The notes under the pieces: generated by a model
What the model saw: only the letters and a program-made list of their open reading frames with translations
Database searches by the model: none
Told to the model about the DNA's origin: nothing
Position numbers and translations under genes: made by a program
Shown here: one piece after another, positions 47,501 through 53,326 of the stretch
How the letters are laid out: each line of letters opens with the position of its first letter
How positions within the stretch are numbered: position 1 is the first letter of the stretch
NCBI RefSeq assembly: GCF_021556615.1
Contig: NZ_JAKGGD010000002.1
Location: 496,001 to 560,000, forward strand
Direction of reading: 5' to 3'
DNA: 64,000 nucleotides
From: Paracoccus salsus
GTDB lineage: Bacteria; Pseudomonadota; Alphaproteobacteria; Rhodobacterales; Rhodobacteraceae

Positions 47501-49206
47501 CCGACCGCGACCATGCCTGCCGACGATCCGCCGTCGCCGCCGCCGCCGCCGATGGACTGGGCGACAAGGCCACGCGCCCCGACGCCGGTCGTCTCGATCC
47601 GACCGAAGTTGCTCACGCTGACCGCCGCGCCGCTGCCGCCGCTCGATCCCGATCCGCCGACGCCGACAAGCCCGAACGCGTTTGCGCCCTGGCCGCCGCT
47701 GCCGCCGATGGATTGCGCCATGATGCCGTCGGAGAGGCTGCCGGTCGTCACGATCGTCCCGGTACCGGTGTTGCTGACGCTGACCGCGCCGCCGGAACCG
47801 CCGTTGGACCCGACCCCGCCAAGCGCCAGCGAGACCAGCCCGCCGGCCGTGCCGCCGGCTCCGCCGCCGCCGCCGATGGACTGCGCCATGATGCCGCGCG
47901 ACAGTGCCCCCGAGGTCTGGATCGCGCCGCCATTGCTGACCGTGACGGTCGAACCGTTGCCGCCGTTATCGGCGCTGCCGACCAGCGAGACCAGCAGGTT
48001 GCCGCTGATCCCGGCAGAGCCGCCGGACCCGCCGATCGACTGTGCCAGGATGCCGTTGGCGAAGGCGCCGCTGGTCAGAATCGTCCCGCCTGCGAAGGTG
48101 TTCACGTCGACCTGGCCGCCATTGCCGCCGAAACCGCCGCTGCCGGATTCGCCGACAAGCCCCCATTGGTCGCCGCCATTGCCGCCGTTGTTGCTGACGC
48201 TGAGCGCATAGATGCCATGCGCGTTCGTGCCACTGGTCGAAATCTCGCCGGACTGGTTCACCGTCACGTGCCCACCGTCCGAGCTGTGTCCGCCGGTGCC
48301 GCCGCCCGGCGCGGCAAAGCCGCTGCCGCCATCGCCGGCACGACCGCTGCGGCTATAGGCGAACAGCCCGTAATTGTTGGTTCCACTGGTCTGGATGGTG
48401 CTGGTGGCGCTTTGGGTCGCGATCACCCGGCCCCCCGCGCCGCCGTCGCCGCCGTCGCGCCCGCTCCAGAAGCTGAGATAGGAATTGCCGCCCCGGCCGC
48501 CCGCGCCGCCGACGCTGCCGATCTCCCAGCCGATATTCGAGGTTGCGTTGACATCGCTCGACAAGGTCTGGATCTGGGTCGGGCCGGTCGCGCCGTTGCC
48601 GCCCGTGGCAGGGGGCACGAACAGCGCACCGGCCCGGCCGTTGCTGCCCGCCTGGCCGGTGACGACCTGCTGCACGCCGTTGGGCCCGGTCACGTTGACG
48701 GGGTCGGGAATCGGCGGGGTCGTGCCGCTGCTGTTGAAGTCGCTGTCGAACGATGCGGTGGTCTGCCCGGTCGGAAAATCGACGCTGCCGGTGGCTTCGC
48801 TGCTGGTGACAGAGGCAGAGCCGGACGCGATCGCCGTGATCGTGAAGGCGATCGGCGGGCTGTCGCTGTTGTAGAACGTCTCACCTGCGGACTTCACCAG
48901 GAACGTGTAGCCATCGGCGGTCTGCACGAAAGCGGTGTCGCCCGCTGTCGGCGTTCCGGCAGGATCGACCAGAAGACTGCTGACGGTGGTCTCGAGACCG
49001 GTGATCGGATTGGTCACCGTGTCGCCCACCGACGAGGTCTCGGAGGGTGCGGGCGGTGGATCCGCCTGCGCCAGTGCCGGGACCGGCGCAAGGCCGACGC
49101 TCAGCATCATGATCCCTGCCGGCAGCGAACTGATCGCCAGGACACGGGCAATCGCGGAAAACGACAGAAGCGCACCGCGCGCGGTTGTGCTGACAAAGCG
49201 TTGCAT
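35524..49206 (-). CDS. Giant glycine-rich repeat autotransporter (type Va), about 4,560 residues
   Basis: One uninterrupted 13.7-kb frame. The start at 49206 (MQRFVSTTARGALLSFSAIA) has GAAGG six bases upstream; an ATG at 49242 would add 12 residues. The long signal peptide ends near ALAQA. A unique region of about 200 residues follows. The passenger then holds about 55 glycine-rich units of the form 'GD-x-x-x-G-[VIL]-x-x-QS-[IVL]-GGGGGNGG ... VGLGGSGGxGG'. The unit is 65 residues in the core, as expected of a long beta-helix. After a unique segment the last about 290 residues form the outer-membrane beta-barrel, ending SLSFGMRF with terminal Phe. Two Cys (GNCDKAN and RACYW) lie just before the barrel. 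A surface adhesin or biofilm matrix protein is likely; the ligand is unknown. Confidence 0.93.
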   Translation of the reverse strand: MQRFVSTTARGALLSFSAIARVLAISSLPAGIMMLSVGLAPVPALAQADPPPAPSETSSVGDTVTNPITGLETTVSSLLVDPAGTPTAGDTAFVQTADGYTFLVKSAGETFYNSDSPPIAFTITAIASGSASVTSSEATGSVDFPTGQTTASFDSDFNSSGTTPPIPDPVNVTGPNGVQQVVTGQAGSNGRAGALFVPPATGGNGATGPTQIQTLSSDVNATSNIGWEIGSVGGAGGRGGNSYLSFWSGRDGGDGGAGGRVIATQSATSTIQTSGTNNYGLFAYSRSGRAGDGGSGFAAPGGGTGGHSSDGGHVTVNQSGEISTSGTNAHGIYALSVSNNGGNGGDQWGLVGESGSGGFGGNGGQVDVNTFAGGTILTSGAFANGILAQSIGGSGGSAGISGNLLVSLVGSADNGGNGSTVTVSNGGAIQTSGALSRGIMAQSIGGGGGAGGTAGGLVSLALGGVGSNGGSGGAVSVSNTGTGTIVTTGSLSDGIMAQSIGGSGGQGANAFGLVGVGGSGSSGGSGAAVSVSNFGRIETTGVGARGLVAQSIGGGGGDGGSSAGMVAVGGTGSGGGSGNTVTVVNDGVITTQGDDAMGILAQSIGGGGGNGGSAGAVGAFVGVAVGGGGAAGGAGGAANVTLSDTDPSQPSQIRTEGDRATGVFVQSVGGGGGNGGGAVSVAVGAFGAASVSVGGSGGAGGAGGTAILGGSGSASVQTGGEDATGILLQSVGGGGGNGGYSVAAAASAGPVSGSLAVGVGGAGASGGAGGEVRVGSIDGGGNLTAPGFSGSVVTTGDRSTGMLFQSVGGGGGNGGLAVAASGGGSLIFSGSVSVGVGGSAAGGGAGGRVRVYTDAGISTIGDSATALMVQSVGGGGGNGGGSIAAGVNGSGGGAAGINLAVAGRGAAASAGGNVDLIAGGSSIRTRGRFSTGVLVQSVGGGGGNGGYAIAAGADGAGAGAGNVNISVGGSAGGGGAGGVVNARVDAVVGTRGDDAGAIVVQSIGGGGGNGGFSVAAGAAGGGAGAGNVTVGLGGSGGTGGAGNAVTATVNGDVTTEGDRAAGVVAQSIGGGGGNGGFAVSGAVSGAGVGSGSVAVGLGGGGAAGGSGGAVTADVAGDVTTEGSDSTAILAQSVGGGGGNGGFSVAGTITGSGTGSGAVSVGLGGSGGTGAGAGTVILTSGGDVWTQGDRSSGVVAQSIGGGGGNGGFSVAGSIAGAGVGAGSVSVGLGGSGAGGGAAGAVDSTSNGTILTHGFASSGFVAQSVGGGGGNGGFSVSAALAFGGTGAGSVGVGLGGSGAGGGDGGSVLARTTANIETRGVASTGILAQSIGGGGGNGGFSITPTLSGAGVGSGSVAVGLGGSGAGGGNGGSVGLTVVNSVLTRGNQSAAVVAQSVGGGGGNGGFNVTATGTGAGTGSGAVGVGLGGRGGAGGTGGTVTSSVTGNLFTLGESAGGLVVQSLGGGGGNGGMNVTAAVAVAGTGSGGASVGLGGTGGAGGDSGSATSVLTGNVVSLGTNSSGVTVQSLGGGGGNGGLNVSAIVTGAGTGSGGVSVGLGGSGGDGGNSAAADNTITGNVQTVGDNSSAVVVQSAGGGGGNGGISVSAAVNLSGSGGGALAVGIGGSGGGGGDAGTATSRMTGDILTAGLNSTGLTVQSLGGGGGNGGINVSGTLSATGSGGGGAAIGVGGFGGGGGDAAAALGTLTGDVATAGDRSGGVLVQSLGGGGGNGGLNVSGAVSIAGSGGGAAAIGIGGMGGGGGGAGSATGSVTGDIVTLGSDSTGMAVQSLGGGGGNGGINVSAALSAASSGSGAAAIGVGGFGGDGGDAAAALGTLAGDVRTEGDRSGGVLVQSLGGGGGNGGLNVSGAVSLSSESSGAVGLGIGGAGGLGGAGSTATGSVTGDVTTLGANSAGVMVQSLGGGGGNGGLNVSGAVSIGGSGSGVAAIGVGGFGGGGGVADDVTAAYAGTTLTFGDRSAGIVAQSLGGGGGNGGINVSAGISVGSSFSGAVGLGVGGFGGGGGTAGSVDHGVAGYVQTSGDDSIGVLSQSLGGGGGNGGLNVSGAVSLSRQTSAAVGLGVGGFGGGGADAGPLTASRYSGGVLTFGDRSAGIVTQSLGGGGGNGGANVTGSINLTQESGGAGSLGVGGFGGGGGNGGAVTSIVATGAATDSFQTRGDDSIAVLAQSVGGGGGSGGLNVSGAISLTGQSGAAVALGVGGFGGAGGDAGTVSMDVTGTVSTMGDRAHGLMAQSLGGGGGTGGTNVSGTLALTKPSGSDTIFSIAAGVGGFGGGGGDASGVDVSYSGALTALPRTVNGDGTITLNPTQGANGLVAQSIGGGGGDGGVNVTAGVAISSKPGAGQTDGSKSYGVLVGVGGFGGTGGNAGAVNVDVAAGSVITAHGTGRSGILAQSVGGGGGNGGLNVSGGIVSDTSLIVGVGGMGGNAGRADNVTVTARADIGVTTNPDDFGEPTDDSFEAKLRDVLGDSVVDAAEDMVDSKGLKTLFVDLGLFKGDALPETEGSAGLLAQSIGGGGGNGGLNVSGGLALSKDGKIPSVTFGIGGFGGAANVSGDVLADHAGAIGVAGNWKHGIFAQSVAGGGGNGGLNVSGQLNWGSSEGTGGATDLSIVAGLGGHGGIGADAGNVEVISTGDIATRGYHARGVFAQSIGGGGGTGGMNITAVGTKDSSPVGIGVGGFGASGGDAGDVSVTRGTATAAAGRIDTDGTGAHGIEASSIGGGGGDAGINAVLGFSRTTGSNSNGGTAGDRKTPTNTGVDDSVITNFNAVLDELEGKTSEPPAAGEAKQVNSALIAIGGSAGNAGNGGQVDVTHFGDIETRQNGSHGVFAQSLGGGGGNAALNLGLIFESGNAQQNKGFGLAIGGGTGDGGSGGDVGVANTGDVDTHGDDAHGVFAQSVGGGGGNAGYTSLTTGGEGGNVAIQIGRTGGIGGTAGDVLASSDGEVVTRGLRSHGLFAQSIGNGGGNSSATSISLATPKTTEDKGSNFSLSVGLEGGEGGAAGAVTAQAEGLLYTIGNDSYGIFAQSVGGGGGTGGGAGGSAGAGTSFSLNIGGSGGTGGVSGAVDVASIARIATEGDRSTAIMAQSVGGAGGTGGYVKSGTSAFAILKNLVKGSEVGTTASINVGGTGGAGMISGDVGVETAGVVTTDGDYAHGVFAQSVGGGGGMGGLVDNTIVNLRSTIATTATLSVGGSGGTGAVSGDVDVLNRGTIATAGAKSAGILAMAVGGGGGDAQYVRNILAGADADNSSRNALLIGGSGGTGAAGGAVSVANVSAARILTEGAESHGIFAQSVGGGGGNGGDVLSVSVSRPGSTAKVRQGLQLGIGGSGGAGGTGGAVEVSNDGVIITRGAGAHGVLAQSVGGGGGNGGYSITGTAILRTGTSSDPTLALNIGGSGGSGNAAGTVSVANRGQIDVSGDGAHGVLAQSVGGGGGNGGVAVSLSLNDLANQARGRSYSKIAIGGAGGDGADGGDVSVTHSGTITVRGDNAFGILAQSVGGSGGNAGLSISTPVAMVADYVVSTLLGARTGTDGTAGTVTVDSTGDIVVLGANSQAILNQSVNGGGGNVQTFLDFTRTEGSAARPRLAAAARPRVGVTSLLSLGGRNVSGSAGSDLSQTHRGDMLTTAARATGMMVQSVGGGGGTALTDVRAGSTGDLGLRAMLGARNTDDAGGGDIIARRIGAVETRGAMSAAGLVQSVGGGGGRLTVNVGAGRAGTGTRAARVTLGADPSFRNHGGDVALTLRGAIATLGDHASGQIVQSIGAGGGQAMLAGLDRATITLGASDGSTGDGGAISLANRGTVSTAGDAANGFVLQSIGGGGGLIATDLTARSLVVNLSAANGGDGGDIGFSNRGHVLATGRDAVGVLAQSLGGGGGAVDGLFRGAAGGAGRGGAIDLDLSGNIMSLGRDGIAVMAQSAGRDGADSIGIALDGVIVGGSGTTAPRGVLSARAPVSPAGSTAGPAAIVIDGGTMNTVTLSADSFLMSLNQRILSGGAGADQVTLNGGAVGNVDLGGGVNRLTIARGASFTALDLVDLGTDGSMRINGDLYLGGDPYLAGGRSLGAGTRASQFRLTQNVSQTTDLTGSLSFGRSATYTPDVYFRADGAAGGESDLIRVSGDATLSGTVRPVLQLLERTRPLALIEAGGRAVDDGTVVIDTAVIDYAISVSRAGGIGSINLLADVDFALPGTNRNQSEVARYINRVLSGRGSVQMGPIFALIANMQTRAEVIDALDRLTSEGYAATQASALHAGRQFAGTMGNCDKANMAARPDDVRACYWVAAEAANLERAATGESKRFALDSSTFSAGMRMPVGDDLYLGMAAGFENYNLSNGDRFAADGKRAHLGVSLSTYRGPWEAYGQLTGSKGDADVTRIIGITGTLPNGDIITAGRTRVSQSITQANIRIGGGYRYQPEGSSFYLRPGLDLDATWLHSAATSERGDRYGLELKKTSQWVLSATPSVEIGADMQVDDRNRMRAYLRGEMTFANADDVYVNAAFPGTSPEDGTFRNYSQISDRTRRLKAGVTFYSDDNTGYMSVGYQGEWGRDTVGHTASLSFGMRF
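37500..48080 (-). repeat. In-frame tandem repeat array of the autotransporter passenger
   Basis: About 55 imperfect units, each centred on a DNA core that reads CCGCCATTGCCGCCGCC on the plus strand (coding GGGGGNGG). In the best conserved part the core recurs at 45785, 45980 and 46175, an exact 195-bp period (65 codons). Units drift in length and sequence towards both ends. Two non-glycine inserts interrupt the array near 40,810-40,975 and 41,660-41,880. Array limits are approximate. Confidence 0.85.
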
Positions 49207-49242
49207 GACCACCTTCCGAGTTATTTTTCGGGCCGTCATCAT

Positions 49243-49714
49243 TGGGGCGATGCTGAGGGCGCCTATTAAGAAGGCTCCGTTAACCTTCTTGTGTCAATAA
49301 AATTAACGATTGATTCAATATTTGCGGCGGTTGATCGAATCAGGAAAACGGATGTATGTTAAACAGTTTTAAGCGACTTCAAGGTTCAAGCCCGTCGATC
49401 TGATCGCATAATTTTTTCTTTGCAATTCAAAAACTTGCATTAACTCAGGCAAGAGGCTTCACGACGGTCTGAGACAGACCGCCGAGACCGGCTTGCCGGA
49501 ATCTCTGCTCGCCCGGCTTGCCAGGAAACATGCTGGATGCAACGGGTCAGAAGGCCCCTCACCAGAGCCGGGCGATTTTCCCGACGATGCGAGGCATTCT
49601 CGCGGCCGCAGAATCCTCGTCCCGGGCTGGTTTGCAGATCTGCGCGCGCATCGATCATCCGGCGTGGAATCGCAGCGCGGCCGGACGGCACGCCGCGCTT
49701 CTGGCGAGGCGGAT
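49243..49714. promoter_or_regulatory. Gene-free, AT-rich upstream region of the giant autotransporter
   Basis: About 470 bp between the autotransporter and the GntR gene, both read on the minus strand. The part at 49265-49445 is strikingly AT-rich for this genome (for example TTGTGTCAATAAAATTAACG, TTAAACAGTTTTAAGC and ATAATTTTTTCTTTGC). It is the likely promoter and regulatory region for the autotransporter. I could not fix a unique -35/-10 pair. The rest (49445-49714) is GC-rich and holds only short ORFs without recognisable features. Confidence 0.55.
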
Positions 49715-50395
49715 TCAGTCCCTGATGCCGCGCAGCATGGCGGATAACGCACCGGTCTGCGGCTTGTCGTCGTCAAAGCTGATCCCGGCCTCGATGTGGC
49801 GCAGATGCTCGTCCAGCAGGCGCTGCGCTTCCGCCTCGTCGCGCGACTCGATCGCGTCCACGATGCGCGCGTGTTCATCCTCGGCGCACAGCGTCGCGTG
49901 GCCTTTTGCATAAAGCCCGATGATCAGCGAACTGCGCATCGTCAGCTCTTCCAGATATCGCGCCAGCACGGGATTTCGCCCGATACGGCCCAGCATGACG
50001 TGAAAACCGCGCGACAGACGCACGGCAACAGGACGGTTGTCACTGCCCTTCGCCGCCTGCTCCTGGCGCAGATGCTCGCGCAGGGCGGCGATGTCACCCT
50101 GTGTCGCCAGACGCACGACGTTGCGACAGATCACGGTCTCGATCGCACGGCGGGCCTGAAAGATGTCACGCGCGTCATCGGGTGTCGGGGTCGCTACATA
50201 TGCGCCGCGATTCGGCAGGTGATCGACCACCTGATAGGCCGTCAGCGCGGCCAGTGACCGGCGAACCTGTGCGCGATTGCAGGCGAACAGGTCCGACAAG
50301 GCCTGCTCACCCAGCTTCGTCCCGGCGCGCAGCCGCTGGTCGGCAATCGCGTCCAGGATGCTGTCGACGATGATTGTCTCAAGGGGCTTGTCCAT
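49715..50395 (-). CDS. GntR family (FCD) transcriptional regulator
   Basis: A 226-residue regulator. The N-terminal winged helix (LETIIVDSILDAIADQRLRA, LGEQALSDLFACNRAQVRRS, YQVVDHLPNRGAYVATPT) is followed by the helical FCD effector domain with its metal-binding histidines (FHVMLGRIGRN and EDEHARIVDAIESRDEAEAQ then HLRHIEAG). The start at 50395 (MDKPLETIIVDS) fits the family; the frame could open 34 codons earlier with unrelated residues. It is divergent from the racemase and NCS1 permease genes, which are its likely targets. A palindrome lies in the gap. Confidence 0.93.
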   Translation of the reverse strand: MDKPLETIIVDSILDAIADQRLRAGTKLGEQALSDLFACNRAQVRRSLAALTAYQVVDHLPNRGAYVATPTPDDARDIFQARRAIETVICRNVVRLATQGDIAALREHLRQEQAAKGSDNRPVAVRLSRGFHVMLGRIGRNPVLARYLEELTMRSSLIIGLYAKGHATLCAEDEHARIVDAIESRDEAEAQRLLDEHLRHIEAGISFDDDKPQTGALSAMLRGIRD

Positions 50396-50472
50396 CGAAC
50401 CCAGATTGCATGCCGGCAGGGACCGCGCAACAGAGTTTCGCCCCTTCCGAACGCAGCAGAAATATCTTTTTG

Positions 50473-50486
50473 GATTGTGAACAATC
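50473..50486. promoter_or_regulatory. Palindromic GntR-type operator candidate upstream of the racemase gene
   Basis: GATTGT-GA-ACAATC, perfect 6-bp arms, resembling the TTGTxxACAA cores bound by FCD-type GntR regulators. It lies about 37 bp upstream of the racemase start and 78 bp from the GntR start, in their shared intergenic DNA. Confidence 0.6.
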
Positions 50487-50522
50487 TGTGTTATCAATTC
50501 TTGGAATCAAGGAGGACCGTGC

Positions 50523-51221
50523 ATGAAGCTGGTTGTGATCAATCCCAACTCGACCCAGTCGATGACCGACAAGATCATCGAGTCCGCCCGCGCTGTCGCC
50601 GGCCGGCACGTCCAGATCGAGGGCCGCACCGCCCATGGCGCGCCGGCCAGCATCGAGGGGCATTTCGACGAGGTCATGTCGGCCACGCATCTTCTGCGTG
50701 AAGTGCAACTGGCCGAGGCGGATCATGCCGACGCGATCGTCGTCGCCTGTTTCGACGACCCGGCCATCGGGGCCTGCCGCGAGATCGCGACCGGGCCTGT
50801 GCTGGGCATCTGCGAGGCCGGCGTAAAGGCCGCCAGCATGATCGCGACCTCGTTCTCGGTGGTCACGACGCTGCCCCGCTCGGTCCCGATCATCGAAGAA
50901 CTGGTCCGCAAATACGGCCTTGAACACCAGTGCAGAAAGGTCCGTTCGGCCGCAATCGAGGTGCTGGCGCTGGAAGAGCCCGGCTCGAATGCCCGGCAGC
51001 TCATTCGCGACGAGATCATGCGCGCCATCGACGAGGACAAGTGCGAGGCCGTCGTCCTGGGCTGCGCGGGCATGTCCGATCTGACCGACTGGCTGACCCA
51101 TGAGACCGGCATTCCGGTCATCGACGGCGTCGGCGTTGCCACGAAATTCGCCGAGGCGCTGGTGGGCGCCGGGCTGAAGACCAGCAAGATCGGGGCCTAC
51201 GCGGCACCCAACAAGAAGTGA
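50523..51221 (+). CDS. Asp/Glu/hydantoin racemase family protein
   Basis: A 232-residue member of the hydantoin/allantoin racemase group (HyuA/HpxA-like), which interconverts the stereoisomers of 5-substituted hydantoins or allantoin. The N-terminus KLVVINPNSTQSMTDKIIES is characteristic. The two catalytic cysteines are visible in VVACFDDPAIGACREIA and VVLGCAGMSDLTDWL. GGAGG precedes the ATG. It is followed after 34 bp by an NCS1 nucleobase/hydantoin-type permease and is divergent from a GntR regulator. This gives a compact regulator-racemase-transporter unit for a hydantoin- or ureide-like compound. No hydantoinase or carbamoylase is next to it. Confidence 0.9.
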   Translation: MKLVVINPNSTQSMTDKIIESARAVAGRHVQIEGRTAHGAPASIEGHFDEVMSATHLLREVQLAEADHADAIVVACFDDPAIGACREIATGPVLGICEAGVKAASMIATSFSVVTTLPRSVPIIEELVRKYGLEHQCRKVRSAAIEVLALEEPGSNARQLIRDEIMRAIDEDKCEAVVLGCAGMSDLTDWLTHETGIPVIDGVGVATKFAEALVGAGLKTSKIGAYAAPNKK

Positions 51222-51255
51222 AACTGTCCTCATCCGCCATACAGGGAATCCACAG

Positions 51256-52614
51256 ATGACACAGACTGATTTGGGCGCAGGCGCGCCGCCGCTGATCGCG
51301 GAACACCAGAAGGGACTGGGCGAGGAATCGCTGGCCCCGCAGCAGATCCGGATCATGGACCCCTGGTCCTATCTTTTCGCCTGGCTGGGCGGCTGCGTGT
51401 CGATCGGCACCTTCACGGTCGGATCGGGCCTCGTCGGCACGCTGAACCTTCTGCAGACCTTCGTCGCCATCGCCATCGGTTGCACGGTGATCGGGGTGGC
51501 GCTGATGATCAACGGCCGCGCCGGGCACAAATATGGCATCCCCTTCATGGTGCAGGCGCGATCGGCTTTCGGCTTTTCCGGCACAAGGCTTCCGGCGCTG
51601 GTGCGTTCGGTGCCCGCGGTCGTGTGGTTCGGCTTTCAAAGCTGGATCGGTGCCGGAGCCCTGAACCTCGTCTCGGACACGATGTTCGGCTATTCCAACA
51701 TCTGGGCGTTCTTCATCGGCTTCCAGTTCCTGCAGATCGGCCTTTCGGTGCTGGGCTTTCACGGCATCAAGTGGCTGGAAAACATCGGCTCGGTCTTCAT
51801 CATCGGATCGCTGATCTACATGTTCTTCAGCGTCATCAACAAATACGGCGCCGAAATCAGCGAGAACCTGGTCAATGTCGATGGCACCTGGGGCGCGCCC
51901 TTCTGGGGGGCGACGATGCTGTTCCTCGGCATCTATTCGACCATGATGCTGAACGTCTCCGACTACAGCCGCGAATTGCGCCACGAGGTCGGCCGCGTGC
52001 GCCAGGTCGTGATCTATGCCAACTCGATCCTTCCTGCGACGCTGTTCATGGGGCTGATCGGGCTGATGGTGTCGGGGGCGACCGGCGAGGTCGATCCGAT
52101 CAAGGTCTTCTCCAGCGCCGTGGACAACAAGCTGCTTCTGGTCGTCACGCTGCTGTTCATCGCCTTCGCGCAGGTCACCACGAACATCCTGAACAACGTC
52201 GTCCCGCCGGCCTATGCGCTGATGGATGTGTTCAAGCTGAACTTCCGGACCTCGGCCGTGCTGGTCGGCCTGCTGGCCTTCTGCACCTTTCCCTGGATGC
52301 TGGTTCGTGACGAATCGGCCGCCGGCCTCAGCCTGTTCATCCAGACCTACAGCGCCTTCCTGGGTCCGATCTTCGCGATCCTGGTCGTCGACTACTACGT
52401 GATCCGCAAGCAGACGCTGAACCTGCAACATCTCTATGACGAGACCGGCCCCTACCAGGGCTTCAATCCGGCCGCCGTCATCGCGACCGTCGCAGGCGTC
52501 GTGACTGCGCTGATCTTCTCGAGCATCAGCTGGTATGCCAGCCTGATCCCTGCCGGCGTGACCTACTGGCTGCTGATGAAACACCTGCCCGCCTCCCGCC
52601 GCTTCCTCGCCTGA
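51256..52614 (+). CDS. NCS1 family permease (nucleobase/allantoin/hydantoin type)
   Basis: A 452-residue Na+ or H+ symporter with about 12 TM helices. NCS1 marks are ESLAPQQIRIMDPWSYLFAW, KYGIPFMVQARSAFGFSGTR then VPAVVWFGFQSWIGAGALNL (substrate and ion site), MMLNVSDYSRELRH, and DYYVIRKQTLNLQHLYDETG near the C-terminus. It follows the racemase gene by 34 bp and so probably imports the racemase substrate or its precursor. A clear Rho-independent terminator follows. Substrate within the family (allantoin, hydantoin, uracil, cytosine) cannot be told by eye. Confidence 0.92.
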   Translation: MTQTDLGAGAPPLIAEHQKGLGEESLAPQQIRIMDPWSYLFAWLGGCVSIGTFTVGSGLVGTLNLLQTFVAIAIGCTVIGVALMINGRAGHKYGIPFMVQARSAFGFSGTRLPALVRSVPAVVWFGFQSWIGAGALNLVSDTMFGYSNIWAFFIGFQFLQIGLSVLGFHGIKWLENIGSVFIIGSLIYMFFSVINKYGAEISENLVNVDGTWGAPFWGATMLFLGIYSTMMLNVSDYSRELRHEVGRVRQVVIYANSILPATLFMGLIGLMVSGATGEVDPIKVFSSAVDNKLLLVVTLLFIAFAQVTTNILNNVVPPAYALMDVFKLNFRTSAVLVGLLAFCTFPWMLVRDESAAGLSLFIQTYSAFLGPIFAILVVDYYVIRKQTLNLQHLYDETGPYQGFNPAAVIATVAGVVTALIFSSISWYASLIPAGVTYWLLMKHLPASRRFLA

Positions 52615-52637
52615 GGACGGTCATCACGGGCAGATGG

Positions 52638-52669
52638 GGGCGGGCCTTCGGCGGAAGGCTCGCCCTTTT
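52638..52669 (+). terminator. Rho-independent terminator after the NCS1 permease
   Basis: Twelve-base-pair stem GGGCGGGCCTTC / GAAGGCTCGCCC (one G-T wobble) with loop GGCG, followed by TTTTC, 24 bp past the permease stop codon. It is the clearest intrinsic terminator in the window. Confidence 0.85.
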
Positions 52670-52885
52670 CGCTGGACGAGCGGGCTTGCCGTGTGCCTGC
52701 GTCGGGCGCGTCGTTGGCCAGCATGCACCGCCGGTCGTCGGCCATGACCCCCCGAATGGCCGTTTCTGGTCCTTCCGTGACCGATCCATGTCGCCCCCCC
52801 CCGCCCCTGAAGCGAACCGACCCGGGCGGTGGCAAGCACAGCAGGCCGCGTCACGTGTCGTGCCGTCGAGGGCGATCGGTGTTGC

Positions 52886-53285
52886 ATGACGATTCTTGTT
52901 TTCCTTGGGTCATCGCGCGACAGCACGCCGCCACGCCCCGCGCGTCCCGGCTTGCGCGTGTCGGCCATGCGCCACCGCCTGTCGCGCGTCCGCGATCGCG
53001 ACGTGCAGCGTGTCGATCCGCTGGATCTCGACATGGCCCGCGTTTTCAAGCCGCATCTTGCCGATGCCGAAGGCCGGCCCCCGCAACCGCTGGACGAACT
53101 GGCCCAAGCCATTCCCGCTGCGGACGGCTACGTGATGGTCAGCCCGGAATACGATCACTCCGTGTCGCCCGCCCTGGCGCAGCTTCTCAGTCACTTCGGC
53201 GCGTCGCGGTTCGCGTGGAGGCCAAGTCCCATCGTCACCTGTTTTGCCGGTCAGTGGGGCGGGGCGCGCGCGGCCCGGCGATCGA
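52886..53285 (+). pseudogene. NADPH-dependent FMN reductase family gene, 3'-truncated
   Basis: From the ATG at 52886 the frame reads MTILVFLGSSRDSTPPRPAR (flavodoxin-like phosphate loop), then LDMARVFKPHLADAEGRPPQ, AADGYVMVSPEYDHSVSPAL and SPIVTCFAGQWGGARAA. These are the ordered blocks of NADPH-dependent FMN reductases (about 185-200 residues). After GGARAA (about residue 132) similarity stops abruptly. The frame runs on as Arg/Pro-rich sequence antisense to the 3' end of the oleate hydratase gene, to a stop at 53524. The conserved C-terminal third is missing. Probably a gene cut by a rearrangement junction near 53,280. Confidence 0.65.
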
Positions 53286-53326
53286 GACCGGATCGGGACG
53301 ATCCGCGAAAGGGCGCCCGACCGGGA

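Noticed and set aside
37500..48080. Regular repeats that might be a CRISPR array
   Set aside because: The 195-bp period is in frame with a coding sequence, there are no unique spacers of 30-40 bp, and no cas genes are present.
36811..49269. Very long plus-strand open frames (36811-40971, 41053-45639, 46009-49269) opposite the autotransporter
   Set aside because: They are antisense to the Gly-rich repeats; GC-rich codons such as GGC and GCC rarely create stops on the other strand. Their Ala/Arg/Asp- or Pro-rich translations have no signal, domain or ribosome-binding site.
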